From assembly GCA_020853705.1 (NCBI GenBank), contig JADYYK010000158.1, forward strand, positions 1-64,000: a stretch of 64,000 bases of DNA. The letters run 5' to 3'. The notes beneath the pieces are model-generated. The model saw only the letters and a list, made by a program, of their open reading frames with translations, was not told the DNA's origin and ran no database searches. Position numbers and translations under genes: made by a program. Origin of the DNA: Deltaproteobacteria bacterium. GTDB lineage: Bacteria; Myxococcota_A; Polyangia; Haliangiales; JADYYK01. This document shows, piece after piece, positions 24,429 through 34,730 of this stretch (its first letter is position 1; the number at the start of each line of letters is the position of its first letter).

Positions 24429-26033
24429 CTACTGCGCGTAGACGCGGAAGTCGAGATCAGGAAACAGGTTGTCGCGGCGCTCGAGGTCGGCGAGCCAGCT
24501 CTGATCGATGTGCTCCGGACCAGCACAGATCTCGCGCTCCAGCCGGGCAAAGCGCGCCACGTGCGCCTTCACGCGCGAGGTCGCATAGCCCATCGCGGTG
24601 CCGCCCTTGAGGATGAAGGCCCAGTCCGACGACTGCAGCAGCAGGAGCTCGCGCGCGGCCTGGGTCAGCGCGCGCTCCAGCACCGGATCGCGCGTCGCCT
24701 TGTGCTGGCGCGCCAGCTCGACCATGCGCCGCTCGGCGTGGTGCTGGTGGCGGTAGATCCAGTCGTTCGACGGATCGACCCACACCGCGGAGTAGCCGCC
24801 GTCACCCCAGCTCGACGGCGACACGGTGTCGACCGGGTAGGGGGTGAGCTCGCGCAGCACCTCGGACGGCGTCGCCGTGGTGACGGTGCCGGCGCGCGCC
24901 GCGGTCTGGCGCAGCAGCGACTCCAGGAACGCGGGCCCCTCGAACCACCAGTGGCCGTACAGCTCGGCGTCATACGGCGCCACCATCAGCGGGCGGATGC
25001 CCAGGCTGTCACCCAGGCGCGCGGTCTCGGCCTCGCGCTTGGCCAGGAAGTCGGCGGCGTGCTCGACCACGCGGGTGGCCGCGCGCGCCGGGTCGTAGGG
25101 CAGCTTGTCGGCCAGGTCGACCTTGCCGGTGACGCGGTGATACTTGAAGCCGGTGTGCACGCGGATGCCGTCGGGGTGCACGAAGTCGCCGATCACCGAC
25201 AGCGGCAGATCGAAGCCGATGTCGCGGTAGAAGTCGCGGTACACCGGATCGCCGGGGTAGCCCTCGTCGGCCGACCAGACCTGGCGCGACGACTCGGCGT
25301 CGCGCGCGAAGGCGACCACGCCCGAGGGCAGCACCACCGGCGCCGCCGGCCCGTGCGGCGGGCGCGGCGCGGCGTTGTCGATGCCGTGCGAGTCGACGAA
25401 GAAGTACTCGATGCCGTGCTCGGCCAGGAGCTCGTCGACGCCGGGCGCGTAGCCACACTCGGGCAGCCAGATCCCGCGCGGGGCGCGCCCGAAGGCGACC
25501 TTGTGGGTGTCCACCGCGACCCGGATCTGGGCCCGGCGCGCGGCCGGCTCGCGCATGGTGGGCTGGAAGCCGTGGGTGCCGCCGACCGTGATCAGCTCCA
25601 GCACGCCGGCCTCCGCCAGCGCGCGGTAGGCGGCCACGAGGTCACCATCGAGGTCGTCATACAGCTCGAGCAGGCGGCCAAAGCGCTCGCGATAGAAGCG
25701 CGCCAGCTGGTGCATCTCGCCCGAGGTGCGCTGCAGCTCCTGGTCGCCCAGCCGCACCAGGCGCTCCAGCGACTGCCGGGTGCGGTTCCTCAGCAGGCCG
25801 TCCTGCAGCATGGCCAGCAGCGGCGGCGACATCGACATGGTGACGCGGAAGCGCACACCCTCGCGTTGCAGGCGCTGGAAGGCGTCGAGCAGCGGCAGGT
25901 AGGTCGCCGCGCAGGCCTCGTACAGCCAGTTCTCCTCGAGGTGATAGCGATACTCGGGGTGACGGATGAAGGGCAGGTGGGCGTGCAGCACCACCGTGAG
26001 CAGCCCTCGCGCGTCCGACGTCGGCGCGCTCAC
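24429..26033 (-). CDS. GH57 1,4-alpha-glucan branching enzyme
   Basis: A 534-aa glycoside hydrolase family 57 protein with the DUF1957-type C-terminal region, the class that introduces alpha-1,6 branches into glucans. The N-terminal VLHAHLPFIRHPE, the nucleophile Glu in GIWLPECGYAPG (E192) and the acid/base Asp in VAPYDAELYGHWWFEGP (D355) are visible. The frame has no ATG near the domain start; a GTG at 26033, overlapping the DUF4912 gene by 4 nt (GTGA), gives the expected N-terminus. It probably works with the GlgA encoded at 61602-63077, although they lie far apart. Confidence 0.92.
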   Translation of the reverse strand: MSAPTSDARGLLTVVLHAHLPFIRHPEYRYHLEENWLYEACAATYLPLLDAFQRLQREGVRFRVTMSMSPPLLAMLQDGLLRNRTRQSLERLVRLGDQELQRTSGEMHQLARFYRERFGRLLELYDDLDGDLVAAYRALAEAGVLELITVGGTHGFQPTMREPAARRAQIRVAVDTHKVAFGRAPRGIWLPECGYAPGVDELLAEHGIEYFFVDSHGIDNAAPRPPHGPAAPVVLPSGVVAFARDAESSRQVWSADEGYPGDPVYRDFYRDIGFDLPLSVIGDFVHPDGIRVHTGFKYHRVTGKVDLADKLPYDPARAATRVVEHAADFLAKREAETARLGDSLGIRPLMVAPYDAELYGHWWFEGPAFLESLLRQTAARAGTVTTATPSEVLRELTPYPVDTVSPSSWGDGGYSAVWVDPSNDWIYRHQHHAERRMVELARQHKATRDPVLERALTQAARELLLLQSSDWAFILKGGTAMGYATSRVKAHVARFARLEREICAGPEHIDQSWLADLERRDNLFPDLDFRVYAQ

Positions 26034-26485
26034 AGCTGGCCCTCGCGGCGGCGCCAGGGTGAGGTCGTGCTGCGCGCGGCGCCGCTGGCGGCGGGCATCG
26101 CGGGCGGCACTGGCGCGGGCGGCGCGGCGCACACCGCGGCGAACACCCCGCCAGCGATGACGCCCAGCTCGACGCGGGCCCAGCCCGGGTGCGGCCAGTC
26201 GACATAGGCCTGGCCCAGCTCATCGTCGATCAGCAGCAGCAGCTCGTGCTCGGTCGCGGCGTCCGCTGCCGGCGTGCTGGTGCTGCACAGGCGCAGCCCG
26301 GGCCTGGGCACGCTCAGCGCGCGCGCCGCCGCGGGCAGCCGGGCCGCGGCGTCACCGCGCCCGGCCTCGGTCAGCTCCCAGTAGATGAAGAGGGTGCCGG
26401 GATCGCGCGCCATCGCGTGCACCGTGTCGGTCCCGTAGCGGGCCGGCAGCTCGGCCTCGTCCAGCATGCCCCAGGGTTCATTCAT
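26030..26485 (-). CDS. DUF4912 domain protein
   Basis: A 151-aa protein. LPARYGTDTVHAMARDPGTLFIYWELT (in parts LPARYGTDTVHA and RDPGTLFIYWELT) is the DUF4912 core. In many bacteria this domain is encoded beside GH57 branching enzymes, as here, and a carbohydrate-binding or accessory role is usual speculation. The C-terminal ~35 residues are Pro/Ala-rich and end in basic residues. It overlaps ribF and the GH57 gene by 4 nt each. Confidence 0.82.
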   Translation of the reverse strand: MNEPWGMLDEAELPARYGTDTVHAMARDPGTLFIYWELTEAGRGDAAARLPAAARALSVPRPGLRLCSTSTPAADAATEHELLLLIDDELGQAYVDWPHPGWARVELGVIAGGVFAAVCAAPPAPVPPAMPAASGAARSTTSPWRRREGQL

Positions 26486-27465
26486 GTGCCGCCTCCCGCG
26501 CGCAGGAGTTCGCGCGCCCGCTGGATGTCGTGCCCGATCTGGGTCTTCAGGGCCTCGGCGCCCGGGAAACGCTCCTCGCCCCGGAGCCGCTGCACGAGGT
26601 CGACGATGAGCACCTCGCCGTATAGATCGCCATCAAAAGCGAGCAGGTGGGCCTCGACCGAGAGCGCCCCCTCGAGCACGAACGTGGGGTTCGACCCGAT
26701 GTTGACCACGGCCTCGTGGACGGCGCCGCCAGCATGTGCGCGCGCGGCGTAGACGCCGGTCAGCGGCAGCAGCTCCTCGCGCACCCGGAGGTTGGCGGTC
26801 GGGATGCCCAGGCCGCGGCCGCGCCCGGCGCCGCGCACCACCTCGCCCGACAGCGAGAAGTCGCGCCCCAGCAGCAGTCGCGCGCCGTCCATGCGCCCCT
26901 CCAGCACGAACTCGCGCACCTTGGTCGACGACGCCACCATGCCGTCGACGCTGACCGGCGGCACCACCTCGAGGCTGACGCCGTGCACGGCGGCGCGCGC
27001 GGCCAGCAGCGCGGGATCGCCGCGGCGGGCCTTGCCGAACGAGAAGTCGTGGCCGACGATCAGCGCGCGCGCGCCCAGGGCACCGACCAGGATGTCGTCG
27101 ACGAAGGCCTCGGGCGCCAGCTCGCTGAGCTCGCGGGTGAAGGGCTCGACCACGCAGACGTCGAGGTAGGGCCGCCCGGGCGGGCCCGCGGCGGCCATCA
27201 GGGTCAGCTTGCGCGCCGGGGTGGTGATGAGGCGCGGCGCCAGCGCGGGGGCCAGCACCTTGGCCGGGTGTGGCTCGAAGGTGAGGACGGCGGCGTGGCC
27301 GGGGCCGGGGCCGCCGCTGCTGCCGGCCGCCTGGGCGTCGGCGATGGCGCGGGCGCGCTCGAACAGGCGCTGGTGCCCGAGGTGCACGCCATCGAAGTTG
27401 CCGATGGCGATGGCCGGGGAGCGGAGCGGTCGCGCGAGCGCGCGGGTGCCGTGCACGATGAGCAT
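26482..27465 (-). CDS. ribF: Bifunctional riboflavin kinase / FAD synthetase
   Basis: A 327-aa enzyme making FMN from riboflavin and FAD from FMN. The N-terminal nucleotidyltransferase domain carries AIAIGNFDGVHLGHQRLF, and the C-terminal riboflavin kinase carries GRGLGIPTANLRV and YAARAH. I place the start at the ATG at 27465 (MLIVHGTRAL), which matches the short N-terminus of the family; an ATG at 27489 is the alternative. It is the first gene of the seven-gene operon, divergent from a membrane protein gene with a 95-nt gap. Confidence 0.95.
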   Translation of the reverse strand: MLIVHGTRALARPLRSPAIAIGNFDGVHLGHQRLFERARAIADAQAAGSSGGPGPGHAAVLTFEPHPAKVLAPALAPRLITTPARKLTLMAAAGPPGRPYLDVCVVEPFTRELSELAPEAFVDDILVGALGARALIVGHDFSFGKARRGDPALLAARAAVHGVSLEVVPPVSVDGMVASSTKVREFVLEGRMDGARLLLGRDFSLSGEVVRGAGRGRGLGIPTANLRVREELLPLTGVYAARAHAGGAVHEAVVNIGSNPTFVLEGALSVEAHLLAFDGDLYGEVLIVDLVQRLRGEERFPGAEALKTQIGHDIQRARELLRAGGGT

Positions 27466-27559
27466 GGTGGCCAGAGCCGTGATTCGCATAGCACCCGGGG
27501 GGCAGCGGTTACAAGGTGCAGTTGTTGCCCCCGGCGAGGCGGTCGGTACCATCGAAACC

Positions 27560-28561
27560 GTGCGGCAACCGTTCGATGCTCGGGAGGTCAGCCTGGTCGA
27601 GATCGTCGCGGCCTGCGCGGCGCTCGGGCATGGCGTGTGCGCCCGGGCGGCGTGGCCGGGCGGCGGTGGCGGGGCGGCGGCACAGCTGGTGATCGGGGTC
27701 CTGGCGGCGGGGGCGCTGCTGACCGGGCTGGCGGCTGCCCTGGCGGCGGCGCTGGTGCTGGAGGTGTCGCCGCGCTCGGGGCCGGCGCTGCGCGGCTCGG
27801 CGTGGGCGGGCGCGGTGGCGGCCGGCGCGCTGGTGGCGGCGCTGTGTGTACGTGCCGGCGGCCTGGCGGCGGCGGGCGGCGCGACGCTGCGGGCGGCCGA
27901 GGCGGCGGCCGGGCTGCCGCTGCTGGCGGCGCTGACGGCGGGCACGCTGCTGTGTGGCGTGCGGGTGGCGCGCGCCGGTGGGCGGCGCTTCGGGCTGACC
28001 CTGGTGGCGCTGCTCGGCGTCACGCTGGCGTGGGGTGCCGACGGTGGTGGCGCGGCGGCGCATGCGCTGCGGGTCGGGCTGGCGGTGCCGGCGCTGGCGC
28101 TGCTGCTGGCGCGCTGGCGCGCCGGTGAGCGCTGGGTGCTGGGGGCGCCGCTGCCGCTGCTGGCCGGCGTCGCGGCCGGCCTCGCGCTGGGTCGCTTCGC
28201 GCCCACGGTCCTGACCGCGGCGACCGCGCCGGGGGCCAGCCTGGCGCTGCAGTCGAGCCTGCTCGAGCACGAGCTCGGCCTGCTGGTGCTGGCGCTGGCG
28301 GGCCTCGGGCTGTATCACCTGCTGCGCGCGCGCGCCTTTTGGCCGGCCGTCCTGCTGACGGTGGCCGCCGCGACCTCGGCGGCGGCGCAGCACCTGCTGG
28401 GGCCGACCGCGACTGTGCTGCCCGTGCTGCTGGCCGCGCTGGCGGGGATCGCCATCGCGCAGCTGCCGCGGCGCCTCGGCATCGCGGCGCCCGCGGCCTC
28501 GGCCGCCCTGGCCGGGATGATCACGCTGCAGCCGCTGCTGCGCGCCGCCGGCTACTGGTGA
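27560..28561 (+). CDS. Polytopic membrane protein, unknown
   Basis: A 333-aa, extremely Ala/Leu-rich protein with about nine to ten hydrophobic segments (for example LVIGVLAAGALLTGLAAALAAALVL, split at 20 residues: LVIGVLAAGALLTGLAAALA). No ATG lies in this frame near the 5' end; the GTG at 27560 (MRQPFDAREVSLVEIVAA) is the best start, with a longer version possible upstream in the ribF leader. No family recognised. It reads toward the penicillin-acylase-like gene, whose 3' end is 49 nt away. Confidence 0.6.
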   Translation: MRQPFDAREVSLVEIVAACAALGHGVCARAAWPGGGGGAAAQLVIGVLAAGALLTGLAAALAAALVLEVSPRSGPALRGSAWAGAVAAGALVAALCVRAGGLAAAGGATLRAAEAAAGLPLLAALTAGTLLCGVRVARAGGRRFGLTLVALLGVTLAWGADGGGAAAHALRVGLAVPALALLLARWRAGERWVLGAPLPLLAGVAAGLALGRFAPTVLTAATAPGASLALQSSLLEHELGLLVLALAGLGLYHLLRARAFWPAVLLTVAAATSAAAQHLLGPTATVLPVLLAALAGIAIAQLPRRLGIAAPAASAALAGMITLQPLLRAAGYW

Positions 28562-28609
28562 CGAGCTGGGGTCAAGGGCGGGCTGCGGTCAGGCGCAACT
28601 GCGCGCGGA

Positions 28610-30763
28610 CTACGGCTCGACCTTCTTGAGCTCGCCCTTCAGCCAGCGGGCCAGGTCCGACACGTACCACTTCGAGAAGCGCCGGTCCGACGGCCCGCCC
28701 GCCATGCTGGTGTGCACCGCGGCCTCGGCGAAGTCGGTCACCATGCGGTACGACGGCGCGAAGCTGGTGGCGCGCCCCCCGGCCCGGTAGATCTGGCCCT
28801 GGCGCGGCGTGGCCCGGCCGCCCTCCAGCACGATGGGCCCGCGATCGAAGCCCATCCACCTGGGCAGCTTGCCGCCCAGCAGCATGTGCGACAGCACCAG
28901 GCGGCGCGACTCGCCCCAGGTGCGCGGCTCGACCGCCAGCGCACGCTCGGCCACGCGCCGCCACACGGTGTCGCGGCTGTCACCGCCCAGCCAGCCTCCG
29001 GCGTCGGTCTCGGCCAGCAGCACGCGATCGAAGCAGTCGTAGAAGTCGATGAAGACGCCGGTCTCGCCGGCGAGGTGGCGCGCGACCTCGACCCCGAACG
29101 CCGCCCCGAAGACCTCCTGCACGAGCTCGCCGTACCAGCGTTCGAACAGCCAGGCCCCACGCGACGCCGCGTCATAGCCGAGGTCCCAGTCCGCCAGCAG
29201 CTTGCCCTGCGCGGTCGCGGGCAGCAGCGGGCGCAGCACCGCCATGAAGCGCCGTGCATGCAGCGACGTGTTGTCGAGCTGGATGGCCTGCATGTCGGCC
29301 ACGGTGACGCCGGTCTTCTCGGCCAGCCGCTCGGCGATCCGCGCCGCCCGGTAGGGCCCCATCGAGACGCTGATCGCGTGCGCGCTGCCCCAGCGCCCGA
29401 GGTCGTCGTTCGCGGTCACGAAGAAGCCAGCCTCGGGATCGACCACCCGGGGCAGCGCCTCCGCCGGTTGATAGCCACGCCAGTCGTTGTCCGGGTCCCA
29501 GCCCGGCAGCGGCGCCATGCCGTGCACACCGTCGCGGCGCACCGGCACCAGGCCCGACATCTGATAGCCGATCCGCCCCGCAGCGTCGGCCAGCACCCAG
29601 TTGAAGGCGACCTCGACCGCGCCCAGGTGGCGCATGCCGGCCTCGACGTCGCGCGCCCCCCACAGCGCCAGGAAGCCCTCGATCGAGCGCGCGCCCAGGC
29701 CGGCGCCGCTCCAGCGTGTGGTCAGGTACAGCCCGGGCAGCGCCGGGTCGCCGTCGAGGACGCCATGATCATTCTCGTGGAACACCACCTCGGCGGGGGC
29801 GCCCTTCTTGCGCGCGATGGTCTCGCGACGCTGGCGAAACGCCACCCAGTCGTCGCCGCGCCGGTACTTGCCGTCCTTGCAGTCCTCGATCCACGAGTCG
29901 ACGGTGTCCGCGAAGGTGTACGTCGCCCCCCAGGCCAGGTCGGGCGTGCGCCCCAGCACCAGCGCGGGCAGCCCGGGCACCGTCGCGCCGAGGCCCCAGC
30001 GCTCGCCGATGGCCAGCGCGATCTCGTACCAGACGTTGGGCAGCCGGTTGACCTCGAGGTGCGGATCATTGGCCAGGATGGCGCGCCCCGACGCCGTGCG
30101 CGAGCCCGCCACGACCCAGTTGTTCGACGCCATCATGCGCGCGCCCGCGGCCCACTTCAGCTCGGCCGGCACCAGGCGCTGGCCCAGCTTCCCGCGCCGC
30201 ACCCGCTCCTCGTCGAGGCCGCCGAGCACACCCGGGAACAGCTCGTCGAGGCGCGCGCGCGACACCCCGGCCTGCACCAGCTCGCACAGCAGATGCTCGA
30301 GCTCGCCCTGCGACTGCGCCAGGGTCAGGTAGCCGATCATCTTGCCCATCAGGAAGCAGTCCTCGAGCAGCCACGGCGTGTGCTTGTAGCCCGCCATGCC
30401 GAGCTCCCAGGGCCGCTTGCGCTCGAGGCGCAGGTTGACCCCGTCGCAGTAGGCCTGGCACGCCGCGCGCGCCGCCGGCGACAGCCGCGCGACCTCGGCC
30501 GAGACACCCTCGCCCCAGTTCATGCGCCTGAAGAAGGTGTCGATGTCGAGCCCGGTCTGGCTGCCGTCGAGCAGCGACAGCTGCCCGCGCCCGAGCACGC
30601 GCATCAGGAGGAGCTGCAGCCCGCGGTCGAGCGCATGGCAGTAGCCCATGCCGCGATACAGCCGCGCCTCGTCGCTCGCGCGCACATGCGGGACCCCATG
30701 GCCGTCGCGCGTGATCGACAGCCCCTCCTCCTCGAGCAGCCGCGTCACTGGCCGAGGATACAC
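28610..30763 (-). CDS. Penicillin acylase (amidase) family protein, no signal peptide
   Basis: A 717-aa Ntn-hydrolase of the penicillin amidase family. The N-terminal region (GLSITRDGHGVPHVRASDEA) and the predicted autoprocessing site ARMMASNNWVVAG with nucleophile Ser213 are typical; HLEVNRLPNVWYEIALA follows. Predicted alpha chain 1-212, beta chain 213-717. Most relatives are exported, but no signal peptide precedes the domain. ATG (30763) and an in-frame GTG five codons later are both possible starts. Substrate could be an acyl-homoserine lactone, a beta-lactam-like amide or a peptide. The region converges on the membrane protein gene. Confidence 0.88.
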   Translation of the reverse strand: MYPRPVTRLLEEEGLSITRDGHGVPHVRASDEARLYRGMGYCHALDRGLQLLLMRVLGRGQLSLLDGSQTGLDIDTFFRRMNWGEGVSAEVARLSPAARAACQAYCDGVNLRLERKRPWELGMAGYKHTPWLLEDCFLMGKMIGYLTLAQSQGELEHLLCELVQAGVSRARLDELFPGVLGGLDEERVRRGKLGQRLVPAELKWAAGARMMASNNWVVAGSRTASGRAILANDPHLEVNRLPNVWYEIALAIGERWGLGATVPGLPALVLGRTPDLAWGATYTFADTVDSWIEDCKDGKYRRGDDWVAFRQRRETIARKKGAPAEVVFHENDHGVLDGDPALPGLYLTTRWSGAGLGARSIEGFLALWGARDVEAGMRHLGAVEVAFNWVLADAAGRIGYQMSGLVPVRRDGVHGMAPLPGWDPDNDWRGYQPAEALPRVVDPEAGFFVTANDDLGRWGSAHAISVSMGPYRAARIAERLAEKTGVTVADMQAIQLDNTSLHARRFMAVLRPLLPATAQGKLLADWDLGYDAASRGAWLFERWYGELVQEVFGAAFGVEVARHLAGETGVFIDFYDCFDRVLLAETDAGGWLGGDSRDTVWRRVAERALAVEPRTWGESRRLVLSHMLLGGKLPRWMGFDRGPIVLEGGRATPRQGQIYRAGGRATSFAPSYRMVTDFAEAAVHTSMAGGPSDRRFSKWYVSDLARWLKGELKKVEP

Positions 30764-30776
30764 CAGCGCTGCTTGG

Positions 30777-31802
30777 TCAGTTGCGCTTGAACTCGATGGT
30801 GGCGCCTTCGCTCAGCACGCCCATGCCGGTCAGTGTGAACTTGCCGCTGGCGACGTCGATGCGGCCCTGCGACAGCTTGCCGCCCCAGAAGCGCCACTGC
30901 ACGTTGAGCCCCACGCCGTCCGACGACCAGGTGCCGGCGTTGCCGAACTGGCCGCTGCTGGAGTTCCAGGTCCGGAAGCGCTCCCAGTTCTGGTTGACCG
31001 CGGTGCGCGAGGCGCCGCCCTCGGCCTTGGCCCAGCCCACCGAGCCGTCGGGGTACAGGGTGACGTACTGCGTGTAGCTCATGTAGTTCGACGGATCGAG
31101 CGACGACTCGTAGCCCTCGTAGACACCCGCGATCTGCGCCATCAGCCCGCGCTGCGTGCCGGCCCGGCCCAGCGTCACCGGCGCCGGCAGGTCGCCGCCC
31201 GACATGGTCAGGCTGTCCCCGGCGAGCTTGTAGTCATAGCTGCCGCTGACGCCGTTGGGCGCGGTGACGGTGATCTTGTCGGCGGTCTTCTTGTAGGTCA
31301 GGCCGACGTTGTTGAAGGTCATGGTGCCGTCGCTGTTGAAGACGACGGTGTAGCGCGCCTTGTTGTCGGCATACAGCCAGGTGTCCTCGAGGCCGGTCTT
31401 GCCGCTGGCGACGGGCCCGCTGGTCGCGCCTCCGAGGTTGGGATCGCCGCCGCTGGCCGCGGTGGGCCCCGGTCCGACCATGCCACCTTGCTGGGCCTGG
31501 CCCTCGACGACGGACAGCGCGGTCGGGCAGTCCAGCGCGCTGTACTGTGCCAGCACCTGCGGATCGCTGGCCATGCCCAGGCACTGCTGCACGCAGCCCT
31601 GGTACAGGTTGGCGTCAGCGCTGCCCTTGCACTGCACATAGTGGCCACAGGCCTGCTCGCAGCTGCCGCCCGTGCCGCCACCCTGGGCGCCCGCGCCCGC
31701 GGGTCCGCCGCCGCCGTAGTAGACCGGCTCCTGCGACCTCGGCGCGCACCCGACCAGCCCCAGCACCAGGATCGCCTGCCACACCTTCACGTTTTGCCCC
31801 AT
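30777..31802 (-). CDS. Lipoprotein of unknown function
   Basis: A 341-aa protein starting MGQNVKVWQAILVLGLVGC, a lipoprotein signal with lipobox VGC; AGGTGAG lies upstream of the ATG at 31802. After a Gly-rich linker comes a Cys-rich segment (CEQACGHYVQC ... CVQQC) that recurs in myxobacterial lipoproteins. The second half is a beta-rich domain of lipocalin/META-like repeats (TWLYADNKARYTVVFNSDGTMTF, GSYDYKLAGDSLTMSGGDL). The stop is 13 nt upstream of the start of the penicillin-acylase gene, so these are probably co-transcribed. A perfect FNR-type palindrome lies 122-135 nt upstream. Confidence 0.75.
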   Translation of the reverse strand: MGQNVKVWQAILVLGLVGCAPRSQEPVYYGGGGPAGAGAQGGGTGGSCEQACGHYVQCKGSADANLYQGCVQQCLGMASDPQVLAQYSALDCPTALSVVEGQAQQGGMVGPGPTAASGGDPNLGGATSGPVASGKTGLEDTWLYADNKARYTVVFNSDGTMTFNNVGLTYKKTADKITVTAPNGVSGSYDYKLAGDSLTMSGGDLPAPVTLGRAGTQRGLMAQIAGVYEGYESSLDPSNYMSYTQYVTLYPDGSVGWAKAEGGASRTAVNQNWERFRTWNSSSGQFGNAGTWSSDGVGLNVQWRFWGGKLSQGRIDVASGKFTLTGMGVLSEGATIEFKRN

Positions 31803-31923
31803 CGCGCTCACTCACCTGGCGGACCTCGCCGCACTCACCACGGACATCGGTTAGCACGCGCGGTTGTGTCCGCGCAGCTGGCCGACGGCCATCACAACAA
31901 CTTCACAACACGGCGGGGGGGTC

Positions 31924-31937
31924 TTGATCGCGATCAA
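31924..31937 (-). promoter_or_regulatory. Perfect FNR/CRP-family palindrome
   Basis: TTGATCGCGATCAA matches the FNR consensus TTGAT-N4-ATCAA exactly. It lies in the 182-nt gap between gdhA and the lipoprotein gene at 30777-31802, upstream of that gene. I see no good -10 element at the expected spacing, so binding is inferred only from the match. Confidence 0.5.
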
Positions 31938-31984
31938 CGGGCGGGCGGGCGGGCGGTGCGGGACGGCGACGGCTCCGGCGACGG

Positions 31985-33322
<1,338 letters not shown>

Positions 33323-33365
33323 CTGGGGCCTCGGGGTTCGAAATCGGGGGGACTATTGCACGAAT

Positions 33366-34730
33366 ATGGTTCAGTCGGAAGCTCATGGCGCGGCACCGAG
33401 CTGGTGCTCGTTGGCTGACGCGGCGCGTGAGATCGCGCTCGGGATCCTTGCCCGCGCCCGCACCGAGCGGACGCACGCCAGCGATCTGATGCAGCAGGCC
33501 TTCCGGGCGACGCGCCTCGGGCCCAGGCAGCGCCGCGACGTCGCCGAGGGCGTGTATGCGGTGCTGCGCGCCCAGCGGCTGCTCGACTGGGCGCTGATGC
33601 GCGTGGCCGGCCCGGGCGCCAGGGCGCTGGACGGCACCCGGCGGGATCTGGGGCGCTGGCTGGCCTCGGGGGTGCTGGCCGGCACCGTGACGCCGGCGGC
33701 GGCGCGCGCCGAGCTGGCGGGATATGACTGGGCAGGCCTCCCGGCGGCAGCCGCGGCGGCGGGCGAGATCGCCGACGTGCGCGAGCGCCTGGCGGTGACC
33801 GAGTCGCTGCCCGACTGGCTGGCGGCGCGCCTGCTGGCGGAGTTCGCCGGCGACCCCGGCGCGGCGGCGCGCCTCGCGCACGCGCTCAACCAGCGCGCGC
33901 CGATGATCGTGCGCGCAAACCGCGTCAAGACCACACGTGAGGCGCTGCTGACCCGCCTGGCTGCTGAAGGTGTCGAGGCACGTGCGACCAGCCTGGCACC
34001 AGATGGCATCGAGCTCATGACGCGCGTCAATGCGTTCGGCCTGGCCTCGTTCACCGCGGGTGATTTCGAGGTTCAGGACGAGGGCAGCCAGCTGGTCGCC
34101 GAGCTGGTGGCGCCGCCGCCGCGCGGGGTCGTGGTCGACGCCTGCGCCGGGGCCGGCGGCAAGACGCTGCACCTCGGGGCGCTGCTGGGCAACAAGGGCC
34201 GCGTGGTGGCGTTCGACGTGCCACCGCAGGCCGAGCGCAAGCTGGAGGAGCTGCGCCGTCGCGCCCGCCGCGCCGGGCTGTCCAACGTGGAGGCGCTGGA
34301 GGTCCCGGTCAATGGTGCCCTGCCGCCGGCCGCGGCGCGCCTCCTCGGGAAGGCCGATCGCGTGCTGTGTGACGCCCCGTGCAGCGGCCTCGGCGTGCTG
34401 CGCCGCAACCCCGAGGCGCGCTGGCGCCTGACCGAGGCCGACCTCGAGCGCCTGCCCGGGCTGCAAGGCAGTATCCTCGACCGCTTCGCCCCGCTGGTCG
34501 CGGTCGGCGGCCGGCTGATCTACGCGACGTGTACCATCACGCGCAGCGAGAACGACGACGTGGTGGCCGCCTTCCTGGCGCGCACACCAGGCTTCGTGCC
34601 GATGGCCGCCAAGGAGATCCTGGGCACCCCGCGCGCGCTGGCCATCGGCGACGGGCAGTCGCTGCGGGTGGCCCCGCACACGCACGGCACCGACGGCTTC
34701 TTCGCCACCGTGCTGCGCCGCACCAGCTGA
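33366..34730 (+). CDS. RsmB-type 16S rRNA (cytosine-C5) methyltransferase
   Basis: A 454-aa NOL1/NOP2/Sun-family methyltransferase. An N-terminal NusB-like helical domain (about 1-150) precedes the RsmB core. SAM site DACAGAGGKTLHL, motif IV DAPCSGLGVLRRNPEARW with one catalytic Cys, and motif VI YATCTITRSEND with the second Cys are present. ATG at 33366 starts the protein; upstream is only the gdhA leader. It ends one base before the stop of the convergent gene at 34731. Confidence 0.9.
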   Translation: MVQSEAHGAAPSWCSLADAAREIALGILARARTERTHASDLMQQAFRATRLGPRQRRDVAEGVYAVLRAQRLLDWALMRVAGPGARALDGTRRDLGRWLASGVLAGTVTPAAARAELAGYDWAGLPAAAAAAGEIADVRERLAVTESLPDWLAARLLAEFAGDPGAAARLAHALNQRAPMIVRANRVKTTREALLTRLAAEGVEARATSLAPDGIELMTRVNAFGLASFTAGDFEVQDEGSQLVAELVAPPPRGVVVDACAGAGGKTLHLGALLGNKGRVVAFDVPPQAERKLEELRRRARRAGLSNVEALEVPVNGALPPAAARLLGKADRVLCDAPCSGLGVLRRNPEARWRLTEADLERLPGLQGSILDRFAPLVAVGGRLIYATCTITRSENDDVVAAFLARTPGFVPMAAKEILGTPRALAIGDGQSLRVAPHTHGTDGFFATVLRRTS

